Shown here: positions 27,793 to 35,829 of the stretch, in pieces
Numbering within the stretch: position 1 is the stretch's first letter
How the letters are laid out: every line of letters starts with the position of its first letter
Assembly: GCF_025947185.1 (NCBI RefSeq)
Contig: NZ_CP110001.1
Location: 4,278,001 to 4,342,000, forward strand
Length of the DNA stretch: 64,000 nucleotides
Direction: 5' to 3'
DNA from: Flavobacterium sp. N2038
Lineage (GTDB): Bacteria; Bacteroidota; Bacteroidia; Flavobacteriales; Flavobacteriaceae
Notes under the pieces: generated by a model
Seen by the model: only the letters and a program-made list of their open reading frames with translations
What the model was told of the DNA's origin: nothing
The model's database searches: none
Translations under genes and position numbers: made by a program

Positions 27793-28344
27793 TTACTCAG
27801 GCTTTATTAAATTATCTTTTATTTTAGCATAAATATCAAGACTTATAGACTTACCATCTTTAATTTCACAGTCTTTCATAGTTCCTTCGTATTGAAAGTC
27901 AAGTTTAGCCATTACGCTTTTACAATTCTTATTTTCCGACTCCACAAATCCTTCAATTCTGTGAAGTTCTAAATTGCTAAATCCATAATTACAAATTAAC
28001 GGTATTGCTTCTTTGATAATTCCATGTCCCCAAAAATCTGAAAGTAACCAAAAACCGATTTCTGCTTTTTTATGTTCTTTACTTAAATTATTTAATCCAC
28101 CCGCTCCGTAGAATGTTCTGTTATCGGCCGAGCAAATAGCAAACCAAATTCCTGTCTCGTTTTTTTCTAGGTCAGCAAAAAAAAGCATTTGTTCTTTAGT
28201 TGCTTCTAAGGTTTGAAAACTCACTCCATAATATTTAATAACTTCCGGATGTGAAAGTCCTTTGAAAACATTTTCAAGATCACTATCTGCAAATTGTCGC
28301 AGCAAAAGTCTTTCGGTTTTTAGAGTTGGAAATTCTTTCTTCAT
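27793..28344 (-). CDS. GNAT-family N-acetyltransferase (RimJ/RimL type)
   Basis: 183 residues in an Acetyltransf_3 fold. LKTERLLLRQFADSDLENVF is the usual N-terminus, and GFWLLSDFWGHGIIKEAIPL and NLELHRIEGFVESENKNCKS are the acetyl-CoA binding and late motifs. Such enzymes acetylate protein N-termini, antibiotics or small amines; the substrate cannot be told. The gene is alone, downstream of a REP-like pair and ahead of a terminator-B copy. Confidence 0.92.
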   Translation of the reverse strand: MKKEFPTLKTERLLLRQFADSDLENVFKGLSHPEVIKYYGVSFQTLEATKEQMLFFADLEKNETGIWFAICSADNRTFYGAGGLNNLSKEHKKAEIGFWLLSDFWGHGIIKEAIPLICNYGFSNLELHRIEGFVESENKNCKSVMAKLDFQYEGTMKDCEIKDGKSISLDIYAKIKDNLIKPE

Positions 28345-28430
28345 GATTTTTTATTCGTTTCTGATTATCCGTTTTAGTTATTATGGGTTGATCGCTAACT
28401 TATTTATATGTGTTGTTTTATTCCCCCTAA

Positions 28431-28492
28431 CGCGAGCGTCTCGCTCGTGAACGCAAAATATGTCCACAAGCGAGACGCTCACGCTAGCAGAG
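28431..28492. repeat. Two facing GC-rich REP-like palindromes
   Basis: CGCGAGCGTCTCGCTCG (28431-28447) and AGCGAGACGCTCACGCTAGC (28469-28488) are inverted copies of the motif at 24810-24830. They lie between the start of the GNAT gene and the end of the M13 peptidase gene. Confidence 0.65.
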
Positions 28493-28509
28493 AAGATTTA
28501 TCAAGATTA

Positions 28510-30522
28510 CTACCAAATTGTTATTCTGTCTTTCTTCGGCAAAAACATTTTATCTCCTTGTTTTACATTAAATGCATCGTAAAAAGGTGTCGTATTCATT
28601 AGAGGGCCATTTACACGCCAATTTGGTGGAGAATGCGGGTTATTGTTAATCCACAAACGCAGGAATTCGTCTTTCATTTTTACTCTCCATATTTTGGCTA
28701 TAGAAATAAAGAAACGTTGATCAGGAGTAAAACCGTCGATTTTTGTATTTCCTTTTCCTTGTTCGGTCATTTTAAAAGCATCATAAGCAACTGCTATTCC
28801 GGCAATATCTGCTGTATTTTCGCCAACTGTCATTGCACCATTAATATGCAAATCATCTAAAACCGTATAGGTACTGTACAAATTAATAACCTGTTGGATT
28901 CTAGACTTAAACTGAGCATAATCCTCTTTTGTCCACCAGTTTTTCAGGTTTCCATCCTTGTCATATTGAGCGCCCTGATCATCAAACGTATGGGTTATCT
29001 CGTGACCTATAACCATTCCGATACCTCCATAATTTAGGGCATCATCTGCATTATTATCAAAATATGGGGCTTGTAAAATACCTGCAGGAAAAACAATTTC
29101 ATTTGCAGTAGGATTATTATATGCTGTAACTGTCGGAACTGTAGTATACCACTCTGATTTATCGACTGGTTTACCCAATTTTGCCAATTGAAATTGATAT
29201 GCGGCAGTAGAAGCCGAAATCATATTCTCAAAATAGGTATTTCTGGCTATGTGTACATTGCTATAATCTCTCCATTTATCCGGATATCCAATTTTCTTAG
29301 TAATAGCAAACAATTTTTCTTTGGCCTTTTGTTTTGTAACTGGACTCATCCATTCCAATTTATCAATTCTTTTGCCATATGCTTTTTGTAAATTATTCAC
29401 GAGGGTTAACATCCGTTTTTTGGCATCTTCAGGAAAATATTTCTTTACATACAATTCACCTAGTGCATCGCCCAGGTAATTATCAACAACATTAGCCATT
29501 TTTTCGCCACGTGATTTTTGAACCGCCTGACCAGAAAGCACTTTGGTATATTCAAATGAGGCATCTACAAAAGGTTTACTTAAATCATCGGCATATCTTT
29601 CTATAGAATTTGCTTTCAGGTAAATTTTCCAATTATTAATAGGAATCGTTTTTAAGAGCTTATTAAGGGCATCATAATAAGCAGGCTGACTCACATTAAT
29701 AAAATCGGTTTTAGCACCTAATTTCTCTAAAAATGTAGTCCAGTCTATATTTGGATGTCTTTTTACAAGATCTGTCACGGCCGTTTTATTATAATTTGCC
29801 TGCACATCTCGAAGTTCAACTTTTGTTTTATGCGAAACAGCGATTTGTTTGTCAATATCGTAAACCAAATTAGCATTCTTTTTAGCCTCTATCGCATTGC
29901 TGCCTGTTTGCTGAAATAATGCAGTAAGGTATTTTTTGTATGATTCCTGTATAGCAACAGTCGATGAATCTGATTTGAAATAATAGTCCCTGTCCGGCAA
30001 TCCGATACCCGTTTGATAAAGTTGAGCAATATTCATACTGCTGTTTTTATCATCGGTTGACACTCCAAAAGCTATAATAGAAGAGTTACCAACTTTTACT
30101 TCGTTAACTACAAAGTTCATTAAAGACGGTAAATCACTAATGGCTTCAATTTTGGCCAGCAAAGGTTTGATCGGCGTAAAACCACGTTTATCAATGGTTA
30201 CTGTATCCATTCCTGATGCATAAAAGTCCCCTACCTTTTGCGCTATACTTCCTGCCGGATTCTCGTTTTTCGAAATACTGTCTAATATTCGCTGCAAGCG
30301 CATTCGTTGTGGGAAATTCATAAACATATAGGCACCTACTCCGGCTTGAGATGCCGGTATTGATACAGAATCGTACCATTTGCCATTTACATATTTAAAA
30401 AAATCATTACCAGGAGTTAATGTAGAATCTATTCCTGTGATGGCAACATTTTTTTTCTCCTGATGTTTTGAGCACGCTGTAAAAGCTAAGAATGTAATAA
30501 AGAGGGCTAAGGTTTTTTTCAT
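28510..30522 (-). CDS. M13-family zinc metallopeptidase, lipoprotein (PepO/neprilysin type)
   Basis: 670 residues. Lipoprotein signal with AFTACSKHQ, an N-terminal M13 helical domain (about 35-420) and a C-terminal catalytic domain (about 460-670). The zinc motif HEITH is at 507-511 and ENTADIAG supplies the third ligand; the protein ends in DRITIW, as M13 enzymes do with a conserved final Trp. It degrades peptides outside the cytoplasm. Full length and motifs intact. It stands alone between REP-like elements and terminator-B copy 6. Confidence 0.95.
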   Translation of the reverse strand: MKKTLALFITFLAFTACSKHQEKKNVAITGIDSTLTPGNDFFKYVNGKWYDSVSIPASQAGVGAYMFMNFPQRMRLQRILDSISKNENPAGSIAQKVGDFYASGMDTVTIDKRGFTPIKPLLAKIEAISDLPSLMNFVVNEVKVGNSSIIAFGVSTDDKNSSMNIAQLYQTGIGLPDRDYYFKSDSSTVAIQESYKKYLTALFQQTGSNAIEAKKNANLVYDIDKQIAVSHKTKVELRDVQANYNKTAVTDLVKRHPNIDWTTFLEKLGAKTDFINVSQPAYYDALNKLLKTIPINNWKIYLKANSIERYADDLSKPFVDASFEYTKVLSGQAVQKSRGEKMANVVDNYLGDALGELYVKKYFPEDAKKRMLTLVNNLQKAYGKRIDKLEWMSPVTKQKAKEKLFAITKKIGYPDKWRDYSNVHIARNTYFENMISASTAAYQFQLAKLGKPVDKSEWYTTVPTVTAYNNPTANEIVFPAGILQAPYFDNNADDALNYGGIGMVIGHEITHTFDDQGAQYDKDGNLKNWWTKEDYAQFKSRIQQVINLYSTYTVLDDLHINGAMTVGENTADIAGIAVAYDAFKMTEQGKGNTKIDGFTPDQRFFISIAKIWRVKMKDEFLRLWINNNPHSPPNWRVNGPLMNTTPFYDAFNVKQGDKMFLPKKDRITIW

Positions 30523-30859
30523 AATCTAGATGATTTCTATTAAAATGAATTGAAAAACGTTTGAAAGAAGCTATTTTTAAAATACATATGCCGGGCATAA
30601 TTAATTTTAGCAGAACAAGATACAAATTCAGTTTTTAATTCTAAAATTTTTATCAGAATGCTTCCTGTTACAAAAAAAAGATCTTCAGAGAAATCTGAAA
30701 ATCTTTTTGCCATAGGTAATTTTTAGATTTTCTTTACGAACACAAATTACAACACTTTCCTTATTTTCAAACTTATAAGTTTCATAAAAAATGTTTTTTG
30801 CATTAAAATATTACATATCTTTATGATATCAATTTAATATCATTATAATATTATTAATT
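30523..30859. other. Gene-free stretch between the M13 and SPFH genes
   Basis: Contains terminator-B copy 6 (30672-30708) and, before the SPFH gene, TTTTTTG at 30794-30800 and TATCTTTA at 30816-30823, which could form a weak promoter with a short spacer. No ORF seen. Confidence 0.5.
30658..30708 (+). terminator. Terminator family B, copy 6 (variant)
   Basis: ATGCTTCCTGTTAC precedes AAAAAGATCTTCAGA, GAAA, TCTGA and a T-rich end. Stem sequence partly changed, tetraloop kept. Confidence 0.7.
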
Positions 30860-31714
30860 ATGAAAACAGAAAAAGTTCTAACACCTTTCAATGGCTATTT
30901 GGTTGTTGCCATTCTATTACTATCATTGGCGATAACGTTTTATGGCTTCATCTCAAGCAACATAATACTAGCTGCGATCTCACTTCTAATATCTGTTTTT
31001 TTAACAAAGGGTTTTATTGTAATAGGCCCAAACAGCTCAAAAGTTCTATTACTTTTTGGAGATTACAGAGGAAGTATTAAAGAAAGCGGTTTATTTTGGA
31101 CAAACCCTTTGTATTATAAAACGAGTTTGTCTTTGCGTGCAAGAAACTTTGAAAGCGAAAAAATTAAGGTTAATGATAAAATGGGAAATCCAATTTTAAT
31201 TAGTGTTATATTAGTCTGGAAAGTTAAGGATACATTTAAGTCTACATTTGAAGTTGATAATTATGAGACATTCATTAGAATCCAAACCGATTCGGCTGTT
31301 AGAAAACTTGCAGGTTCTTTTCCATATGACCATTTTGAAGACGAGAGAGCAACCGTAACATTAAGTACAAATTTTGATGATGTTAACAAGGCCCTTGAAC
31401 ACGAAGTTACACAACGATTAGAAATTGCAGGAATAGAAGTAATAGAGTCAAGAATTGGATACTTAGCTTATGCTCCTGAAATTGCTCATTCGATGTTACG
31501 ACGACAACAAGCGTCGGCTGTTGTTGCCGCACGTCATAAAATTGTAGAAGGTGCTGTTGGTATGGTTGAAAGCGCCTTAAACCTATTAGCAGATAAAGAA
31601 ATTATACAATTTGATGAAGATAAGAAAGCAACAATGGTAAGCAATTTAATGGTAGTACTTTGTGGCGATAGCGAAACCAAACCCGTAATAAATACCGGTA
31701 CTTTAAATCAATAA
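30860..31714 (+). CDS. SPFH-domain (slipin/stomatin-like) membrane protein
   Basis: 284 residues. Two N-terminal membrane helices (about 12-30 and 33-52), then an SPFH/Band-7 domain (about 55-240) with RARNFESEKIKVNDKMGNP and VIESRIGYLAYAPEIAHSML, and a helical end. SPFH proteins form membrane-associated oligomers and scaffold other proteins. It is 4 bp from a small ribbon-helix-helix gene, a pairing seen in many bacteria. That gene probably helps control or localise it. Confidence 0.9.
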   Translation: MKTEKVLTPFNGYLVVAILLLSLAITFYGFISSNIILAAISLLISVFLTKGFIVIGPNSSKVLLLFGDYRGSIKESGLFWTNPLYYKTSLSLRARNFESEKIKVNDKMGNPILISVILVWKVKDTFKSTFEVDNYETFIRIQTDSAVRKLAGSFPYDHFEDERATVTLSTNFDDVNKALEHEVTQRLEIAGIEVIESRIGYLAYAPEIAHSMLRRQQASAVVAARHKIVEGAVGMVESALNLLADKEIIQFDEDKKATMVSNLMVVLCGDSETKPVINTGTLNQ

Positions 31715-31718
31715 AAAG

Positions 31719-31889
31719 ATGTCTGAAAAAAAGTCATTTGCATTAAGAATAGATTCAGAAACGATGAAAGCAATTGAAAAATGGGCTAATGATGAATTTC
31801 GTAGTGTCAATGGTCAGATTGAATGGATGCTTAATAATAGCCTAAAGAATGCAAAAAGATTAAAGGTAAAAAATGAACCAAAAAAATAA
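31719..31889 (+). CDS. Arc-like ribbon-helix-helix protein
   Basis: 56 residues: MSEKKSFALRIDSETMKAIE then KWANDEFRSVNGQIEWMLNN, which is the Arc/RHH fold (one beta-strand with F-A-L-R-I, then two helices). Small and basic at the C-terminus. It starts 5 bp after the SPFH gene stop, so it is co-transcribed and probably coupled. Arc-like proteins beside SPFH genes are a recurring arrangement. Likely DNA binding. Confidence 0.85.
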   Translation: MSEKKSFALRIDSETMKAIEKWANDEFRSVNGQIEWMLNNSLKNAKRLKVKNEPKK

Positions 31890-31978
31890 AGCATTATAAC
31901 GATTCTGCAAACTAAAGCTGTAGTTAAACTATTTTTAATAATCATTTACCAAATATTTCATTTTTCTAATCATCAATA

Positions 31979-32049
31979 AAATGATTCAAGAATTGTCCCG
32001 TTAGGATTACAACGATAAAAGCTTCAGAGAAATCTGGGGCTTTTTTTTT
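31979..32049 (+). terminator. Terminator family B, copy 7, with upstream scar
   Basis: AAATGATTCAAGAATTGTCC, nearly identical to the sequence at 23906-23930, precedes AGCTTCAGA-GAAA-TCTGGGGCT and a T-run (32017-32049). Confidence 0.8.
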
Positions 32050-32084
32050 AGATTTTCCCTGAAGCTTTTATATTCTTGCATTTA

Positions 32085-32109
32085 CGAGCGTGACGACCAC
32101 GCCGGTCAG
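32085..32109. repeat. Decayed REP-like palindrome
   Basis: CGAGCGTGACGACCACGCCGG resembles the CGAGCGAGACGCTCGC element at 24810 but with changed arms. Confidence 0.4.
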
Positions 32110-32168
32110 AAATAACGCTATTTATACTGAACTTTTACTTTTAAGTATACCTTTTGAAATAGATCAGA

Positions 32169-32549
32169 TTACTGATTTTTTTCGAGTTCTGTTTCGGTAT
32201 GCAGTACACACGCCCACTTGTTATTTTCTTTAACCCAGGTAGAAGTACAAGCACATTTTATAGGTCCTTTTTGACTGTGATCTACTATCTCAAAATCGAG
32301 ACGATATCCTATTACGGCAGTATTTTCGGCAATTAGTTTTTCTTTTACATCATAGATGTTCAGCACTTTTATTTTATTGGTCTGCCCAGAGTCGAACATA
32401 TTTTTGAAATCAGTCTCGCTGATACTCTGAACACCATTTTTTCCTGCAACTATGCAAGGGAACAACGTCAGATTTTTGACCGTGTCATAATCATTATTTT
32501 CAACTCCGTGCCAGTATTTTTTTTCCAGTTCTATGATTTGTCCTTCCAT
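32169..32549 (-). CDS. NTF2-like (DUF4440) protein
   Basis: 126 residues with the alpha+beta cone pattern of SnoaL/DUF4440 proteins: helix IIELEKKYWHGVENNDYDTV at the start, and NTAVIGYRLDFEIVDH then TSTWVKENNKWACVLHTETE in the sheet. Such proteins bind small ligands or act as minor enzymes. No signal peptide, so cytoplasmic. It is not adjacent to a recognised partner. A 110-residue gene of unknown function follows upstream on the same strand. Confidence 0.85.
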   Translation of the reverse strand: MEGQIIELEKKYWHGVENNDYDTVKNLTLFPCIVAGKNGVQSISETDFKNMFDSGQTNKIKVLNIYDVKEKLIAENTAVIGYRLDFEIVDHSQKGPIKCACTSTWVKENNKWACVLHTETELEKNQ

Positions 32550-32675
32550 ATTATCTCATTGTTAATTAGACATTTCACAAATTTCAAATTAATATTGAAA
32601 TAAAGCCGCTCTTTTAACATAGATTTAATTTTCTTATAGAAAGCTTCTTAATGATTATCTTCTTCAAAAAAGCTC

Positions 32676-33008
32676 TTAATCCTCATTTGAACTCTTTTCT
32701 ATTTCAGCAATATTCCCATAAATTTCATCTAACAATTCCATTTCATCGCTAGGAAGCATCTGCAAAGCCATTTCAAGTAAAAGCATTACATCTATCCCTG
32801 TTGAAGACGAATCATCTTTTAATACACAAATACTTGTTTTTAACAAAGCGGCAATTGTAAGATTTAATTCGCTATATGAAGCAATTTTTAGAGACAACTT
32901 AAACTTGTTATCATTTTTTGAATCTGGTTCTAGTTTTTTGAAGTAATTTATTTTGTTTAGTAATTCTACAAAATCCTTTGCTATTTCTCTTTGTTCTAAT
33001 TCCATCAT
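32676..33008 (-). CDS. Small helical protein of unknown function
   Basis: 110 residues, mostly helical, acidic at the C-terminus (LLDEIYGNIAEIEKSSNED). I recognise no family. A TAAATTTG -7 element at 33053-33060 on the minus strand lies 45 bp upstream. It is 126 bp before the NTF2-like gene, so they may share a message. Confidence 0.6.
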   Translation of the reverse strand: MMELEQREIAKDFVELLNKINYFKKLEPDSKNDNKFKLSLKIASYSELNLTIAALLKTSICVLKDDSSSTGIDVMLLLEMALQMLPSDEMELLDEIYGNIAEIEKSSNED

Positions 33009-33385
33009 TTTACTTTTAGTTATTAAACTTTTGATTCTAATTATTGATTAGCCAAATTTATACGGATATAAATAAAAAAAGAGGAACGTATTTATCCAGT
33101 CAAATACGTCTGTTAAAATAAAAGTGCATTTTTCTTCAATTTGTAACTCACTAAATTCAAATTTCATTTTAAACCAAAGAAGAATATTCTTTCAAAAATA
33201 AAATTAATCATTATTTTTAAAAATTATTTTACTCTTAAAAAAGCAAACATTTTCTTCGCACACACACAAAACAACCAATTATTAATCAAACAAATACAAC
33301 TTCATTAACTCAGGCGATCAGCAAATATTGACTGTATAAAATGATTTTCGATCAAAAAAAAACAAAAAGTTTTTTCCAAAATCCT
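33009..33385. other. Gene-free AT-rich stretch before tRNA-Glu
   Basis: Apart from the -7 element at 33053-33060 (minus) I see no ORF, hairpin or repeat that I can support. Confidence 0.4.
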
Positions 33386-33415
33386 TTGTACATCTCAAAA
33401 ATAGTTGCACTTTTG
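33386..33415 (+). promoter_or_regulatory. Promoter of tRNA-Glu
   Basis: TTG at 33386-33388, 19-bp spacer and CACTTTTG at 33408-33415 (one mismatch to TAnnTTTG), 19 bp before the tRNA. Confidence 0.65.
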
Positions 33416-33434
33416 CACCCGCAATAGCAAAGCA

Positions 33435-33506
33435 GGTCCGTTCGTCTATCGGTTAGGACGCCAGGTTTTCATCCTGGTAAGGGGGGTTCGATTCCCCCAC
33501 GGACTA
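33435..33506 (+). tRNA. tRNA-Glu (UUC)
   Basis: 72 nt cloverleaf with anticodon stem CCAGG/CCTGG and loop TTTTCAT containing TTC. T-arm GGGGGTTCGATTCCCCC is present and the acceptor stem closes with a G-U first pair. It is followed directly by CTTACTAAGAC and terminator B. Confidence 0.95.
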
Positions 33507-33517
33507 CTTACTAAGAC

Positions 33518-33548
33518 AAAAGCTTCAGAGAAATCTGGAGCTTTTTTT
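33518..33548 (+). terminator. Terminator family B, copy 8 (tRNA-Glu terminator)
   Basis: ACTAAGACAA then AGCTTCAGA-GAAA-TCTGGAGCT and T-run, 4 nt after the tRNA-Glu end region. Confidence 0.85.
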
Positions 33549-33580
33549 ATTTGATATAATTTCAAAACTGCTCCAAAACA

Positions 33581-33615
33581 AAAAAAGACCGTCTAAAAAA
33601 GACGGTCTTTATTAT
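33581..33615. terminator. Bidirectional terminator
   Basis: AAAGACCGTCT pairs with AGACGGTCTTT around an A-rich loop; A/T runs flank both sides. It ends the minus-strand gene at 33635. Confidence 0.8.
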
Positions 33616-33634
33616 TTTTGGTTAAACTTATCAC

Positions 33635-33940
33635 TTAAGCTCTAAACAAGGCATATTTATTATAGTTGAATAAAACTCTGTCATAAGGCACATAAAGAGA
33701 CGTAATATTCTCTGAGGTTTCATTAAACTTGATTCCATTATGCTTTATAAACAAATAAATTTCTTTTAAGCAATTAGAAAGACTTTGATGTATTTCGGTG
33801 GTAAAAGTTGGCACTTTTTTATCTCCAACCAAAAGGTCTATTTGATAATTAGAACTGCTTTTTGACAAGTTATTACCAATAATTCGTAATGTAAATATGG
33901 TTGCTTTTCCGTGTTGCTCACCTTGATATTGTATTACCAT
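33635..33940 (-). CDS. Small protein of unknown function
   Basis: 101 residues, soluble, no signal peptide. The start is MVIQYQGEQHGKATIFTLRI, and the end is YALFRA. Beta-rich with a helical middle. No family recognised. A clear terminator follows its stop, which supports it being a real gene. Confidence 0.6.
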   Translation of the reverse strand: MVIQYQGEQHGKATIFTLRIIGNNLSKSSSNYQIDLLVGDKKVPTFTTEIHQSLSNCLKEIYLFIKHNGIKFNETSENITSLYVPYDRVLFNYNKYALFRA

Positions 33941-34092
33941 GATCTTATTTTATTAAAAAGGTTTGACTATTTTCTAATGGCTTCAATTTTCCAATTGAAT
34001 ACTAATTTAAAGTTATAAAAAAAAAGTAGAAGTGATTAAACTACACTTAAAATATTTTCTGTAAAATTAAACAATACCTCCAAATTAGGCGT

Positions 34093-34121
34093 AAAAAAAC
34101 CGCAACGAATTGCGGTTTTTA
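34093..34121 (-). terminator. Terminator of the leucine-rich repeat gene
   Basis: AAAACCGCAA pairs with TTGCGGTTTT around CGAA; a T-run follows on the minus strand. Confidence 0.8.
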
Positions 34122-34184
34122 AACAATTAACTAAATATATTTAATCAACTTTTTTCAACGAGTAAAATTCATTCATAAGCACGA

Positions 34185-35042
34185 TTAATTTACGGTAATA
34201 TTTGCAGGTTCTTTTTCTTCGTTTACCTCCAGTAAAAACGGATTTCCATTCTCGTCAAACATGGTCATATTTAACGAATCTAATATGGTAAGGCTTTTTG
34301 AAACTGAACCTTTAAATCTATTATAAGACAAATTCATCTCGGATAAATTCTGTAATTTTTCAAGCTCTACGGGAATCTCACCTTCAAAACTATTATCAAA
34401 CAAACTAAAATTTTGCAAGGCCCTGAAATTCTCAACTTCATTACTCAGATTACCTGATAATTTATTACTGTTTAAAAGCAAAACCTTTAGTGTAGTAATA
34501 TTGTAAAACGAAATTGGCAGCTGACCTTCTATTTCATTATTAAACAATGAAAGAATTTCTAATCGTTTTAGTTTTCCTATTTCAGTTGGTAACTGACCTG
34601 ATATTTTATTCTTAAAAAGCTGCAAATCTTTCAACTTTGGCAACTCGCAAATTCCTTCGGGAATACTTCCTGACAATTTATTATTAGAAAGATCCAGAAC
34701 TTCCAGCTCTTTAAGATTATAAATTGTATCGGGCAACTGCCCTTGCAGTTTGTTTTTATGCAAATCGACTGCAATTAAATACACTAAATCGCAAAATGTG
34801 GCTGGTAACTCCCCTTCCAGGTTGTTATCTGCCAAATTTAATGCAACTACTTTTCCATTTTCGGCACGAACACCATACCAGGTTGAAACTGATTGGGATA
34901 AATCCCATTTTATTTTCCAGTTTGCACCATTGGTTGTGTAATATAATTTTATGAGAGCTTCTTTTTCTTTATCTGAAACTGCATCAGCAAAACAATTGCA
35001 GGAAAATGCAAAAACTAAAAAAAATGTGATAACGCTTTTCAT
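34185..35042 (-). CDS. Secreted leucine-rich-repeat protein
   Basis: 285 residues from the ATG at 35042; a TTG 10 codons earlier is not needed because the signal peptide MKSVITFFLVFAFSCNC starts here. After the signal peptide comes an N-capping region with TTNGANWKIKWDLSQSVSTWYGV, then about seven LRRs of 23-24 residues such as LEVLDLSNNKLSGSIPEGI, ending around residue 270. This is the plant-type LRR often seen in secreted Bacteroidetes proteins. No T9SS sorting domain is visible. Likely a binding protein at the surface or in the periplasm. Confidence 0.85.
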   Translation of the reverse strand: MKSVITFFLVFAFSCNCFADAVSDKEKEALIKLYYTTNGANWKIKWDLSQSVSTWYGVRAENGKVVALNLADNNLEGELPATFCDLVYLIAVDLHKNKLQGQLPDTIYNLKELEVLDLSNNKLSGSIPEGICELPKLKDLQLFKNKISGQLPTEIGKLKRLEILSLFNNEIEGQLPISFYNITTLKVLLLNSNKLSGNLSNEVENFRALQNFSLFDNSFEGEIPVELEKLQNLSEMNLSYNRFKGSVSKSLTILDSLNMTMFDENGNPFLLEVNEEKEPANITVN

Positions 35043-35186
35043 AACAGATTTGGGATTTGTTATTACTCCCAAAAGTAAGAAATTCTTAGCTATAATGCAT
35101 ATTATGTCGACAAAGTGTTAATAAATATATTTTTAACACGATTTAACCTACTTAAAAGAAAAATTACAAGTTGCTGGTTTTTTGCC

Positions 35187-35194
35187 TAAATTTG
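35187..35194 (+). promoter_or_regulatory. -7 element before the DUF1761 gene (TAAATTTG)
   Basis: Perfect TAnnTTTG match 28 bp before the start codon; the only TTG nearby is too close (13 bp). Confidence 0.45.
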
Positions 35195-35221
35195 ATTAAC
35201 TAATTATAAAAACCTCATATT

Positions 35222-35710
35222 ATGGAAATTAACTTCGTCGCGCTATTATTAGCCGCTATTACCACATTAGTAACCGGTTTTATTTGGTATCATCCAAAAG
35301 TGTTTGGAACAATCTGGATGAGAGAAAATAATTTTACTCCTGAACAATTAAAAACAGGAAATATGCTAAAAATCTTCGGATTAACGTATGTATTTTCTTT
35401 AATGATTACTGTAATATTAATGGCTTTAACAATTCACCAGTCCGGAGCTGTAGGAATGGTTGGCGGACCACCAATGTTAGCAAATGCAAAACCATCGTTT
35501 GCAGCATTTATGGCCGATTATGGAACTGCGTACAGAACTTTTAAACACGGAGCGCTTCACGGTTTTATGTCTGGTTTATTTTTTGCTTTACCAATTGTTG
35601 GAATCAACGGTTTATTCGAAAGAAAATCCTGGAAATATATATTCATCCATGCAGGTTACTGGATGCTGACTCTTATGCTAATGGGCGGAATTATCTGCGC
35701 ATATGCATAA
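35222..35710 (+). CDS. DUF1761 membrane protein
   Basis: 162 residues with four membrane helices: about 5-22, 50-70, 112-133 and 142-160. FIWYHPKVFGTIWMRENN between the first two is typical of DUF1761, an uncharacterised integral membrane family. A terminator follows 12 bp after the stop. Single gene. Confidence 0.88.
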   Translation: MEINFVALLLAAITTLVTGFIWYHPKVFGTIWMRENNFTPEQLKTGNMLKIFGLTYVFSLMITVILMALTIHQSGAVGMVGGPPMLANAKPSFAAFMADYGTAYRTFKHGALHGFMSGLFFALPIVGINGLFERKSWKYIFIHAGYWMLTLMLMGGIICAYA

Positions 35711-35722
35711 ACAACAAAATAC

Positions 35723-35758
35723 AAAAACCCGTTTGAACTAAAACTCAGACGGGTTTTT
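35723..35758 (+). terminator. Terminator of the DUF1761 gene
   Basis: AACCCGT and ACGGGTT form the core of the stem with a T-run after it. Confidence 0.8.
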
Positions 35759-35829
35759 CTAAATAATAACTTAAAGAAAGTGAGTTATTATAAACTATTA
35801 TCTAATTTTGAAAAAATTAGCTCAGACTC

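Noticed and set aside
16341..33548. Chromosomal integron with attC sites
   Set aside because: The shared elements are terminator hairpins with tRNA tails, not attC-type folded sites with R/L boxes, and no integron integrase is present in the window.
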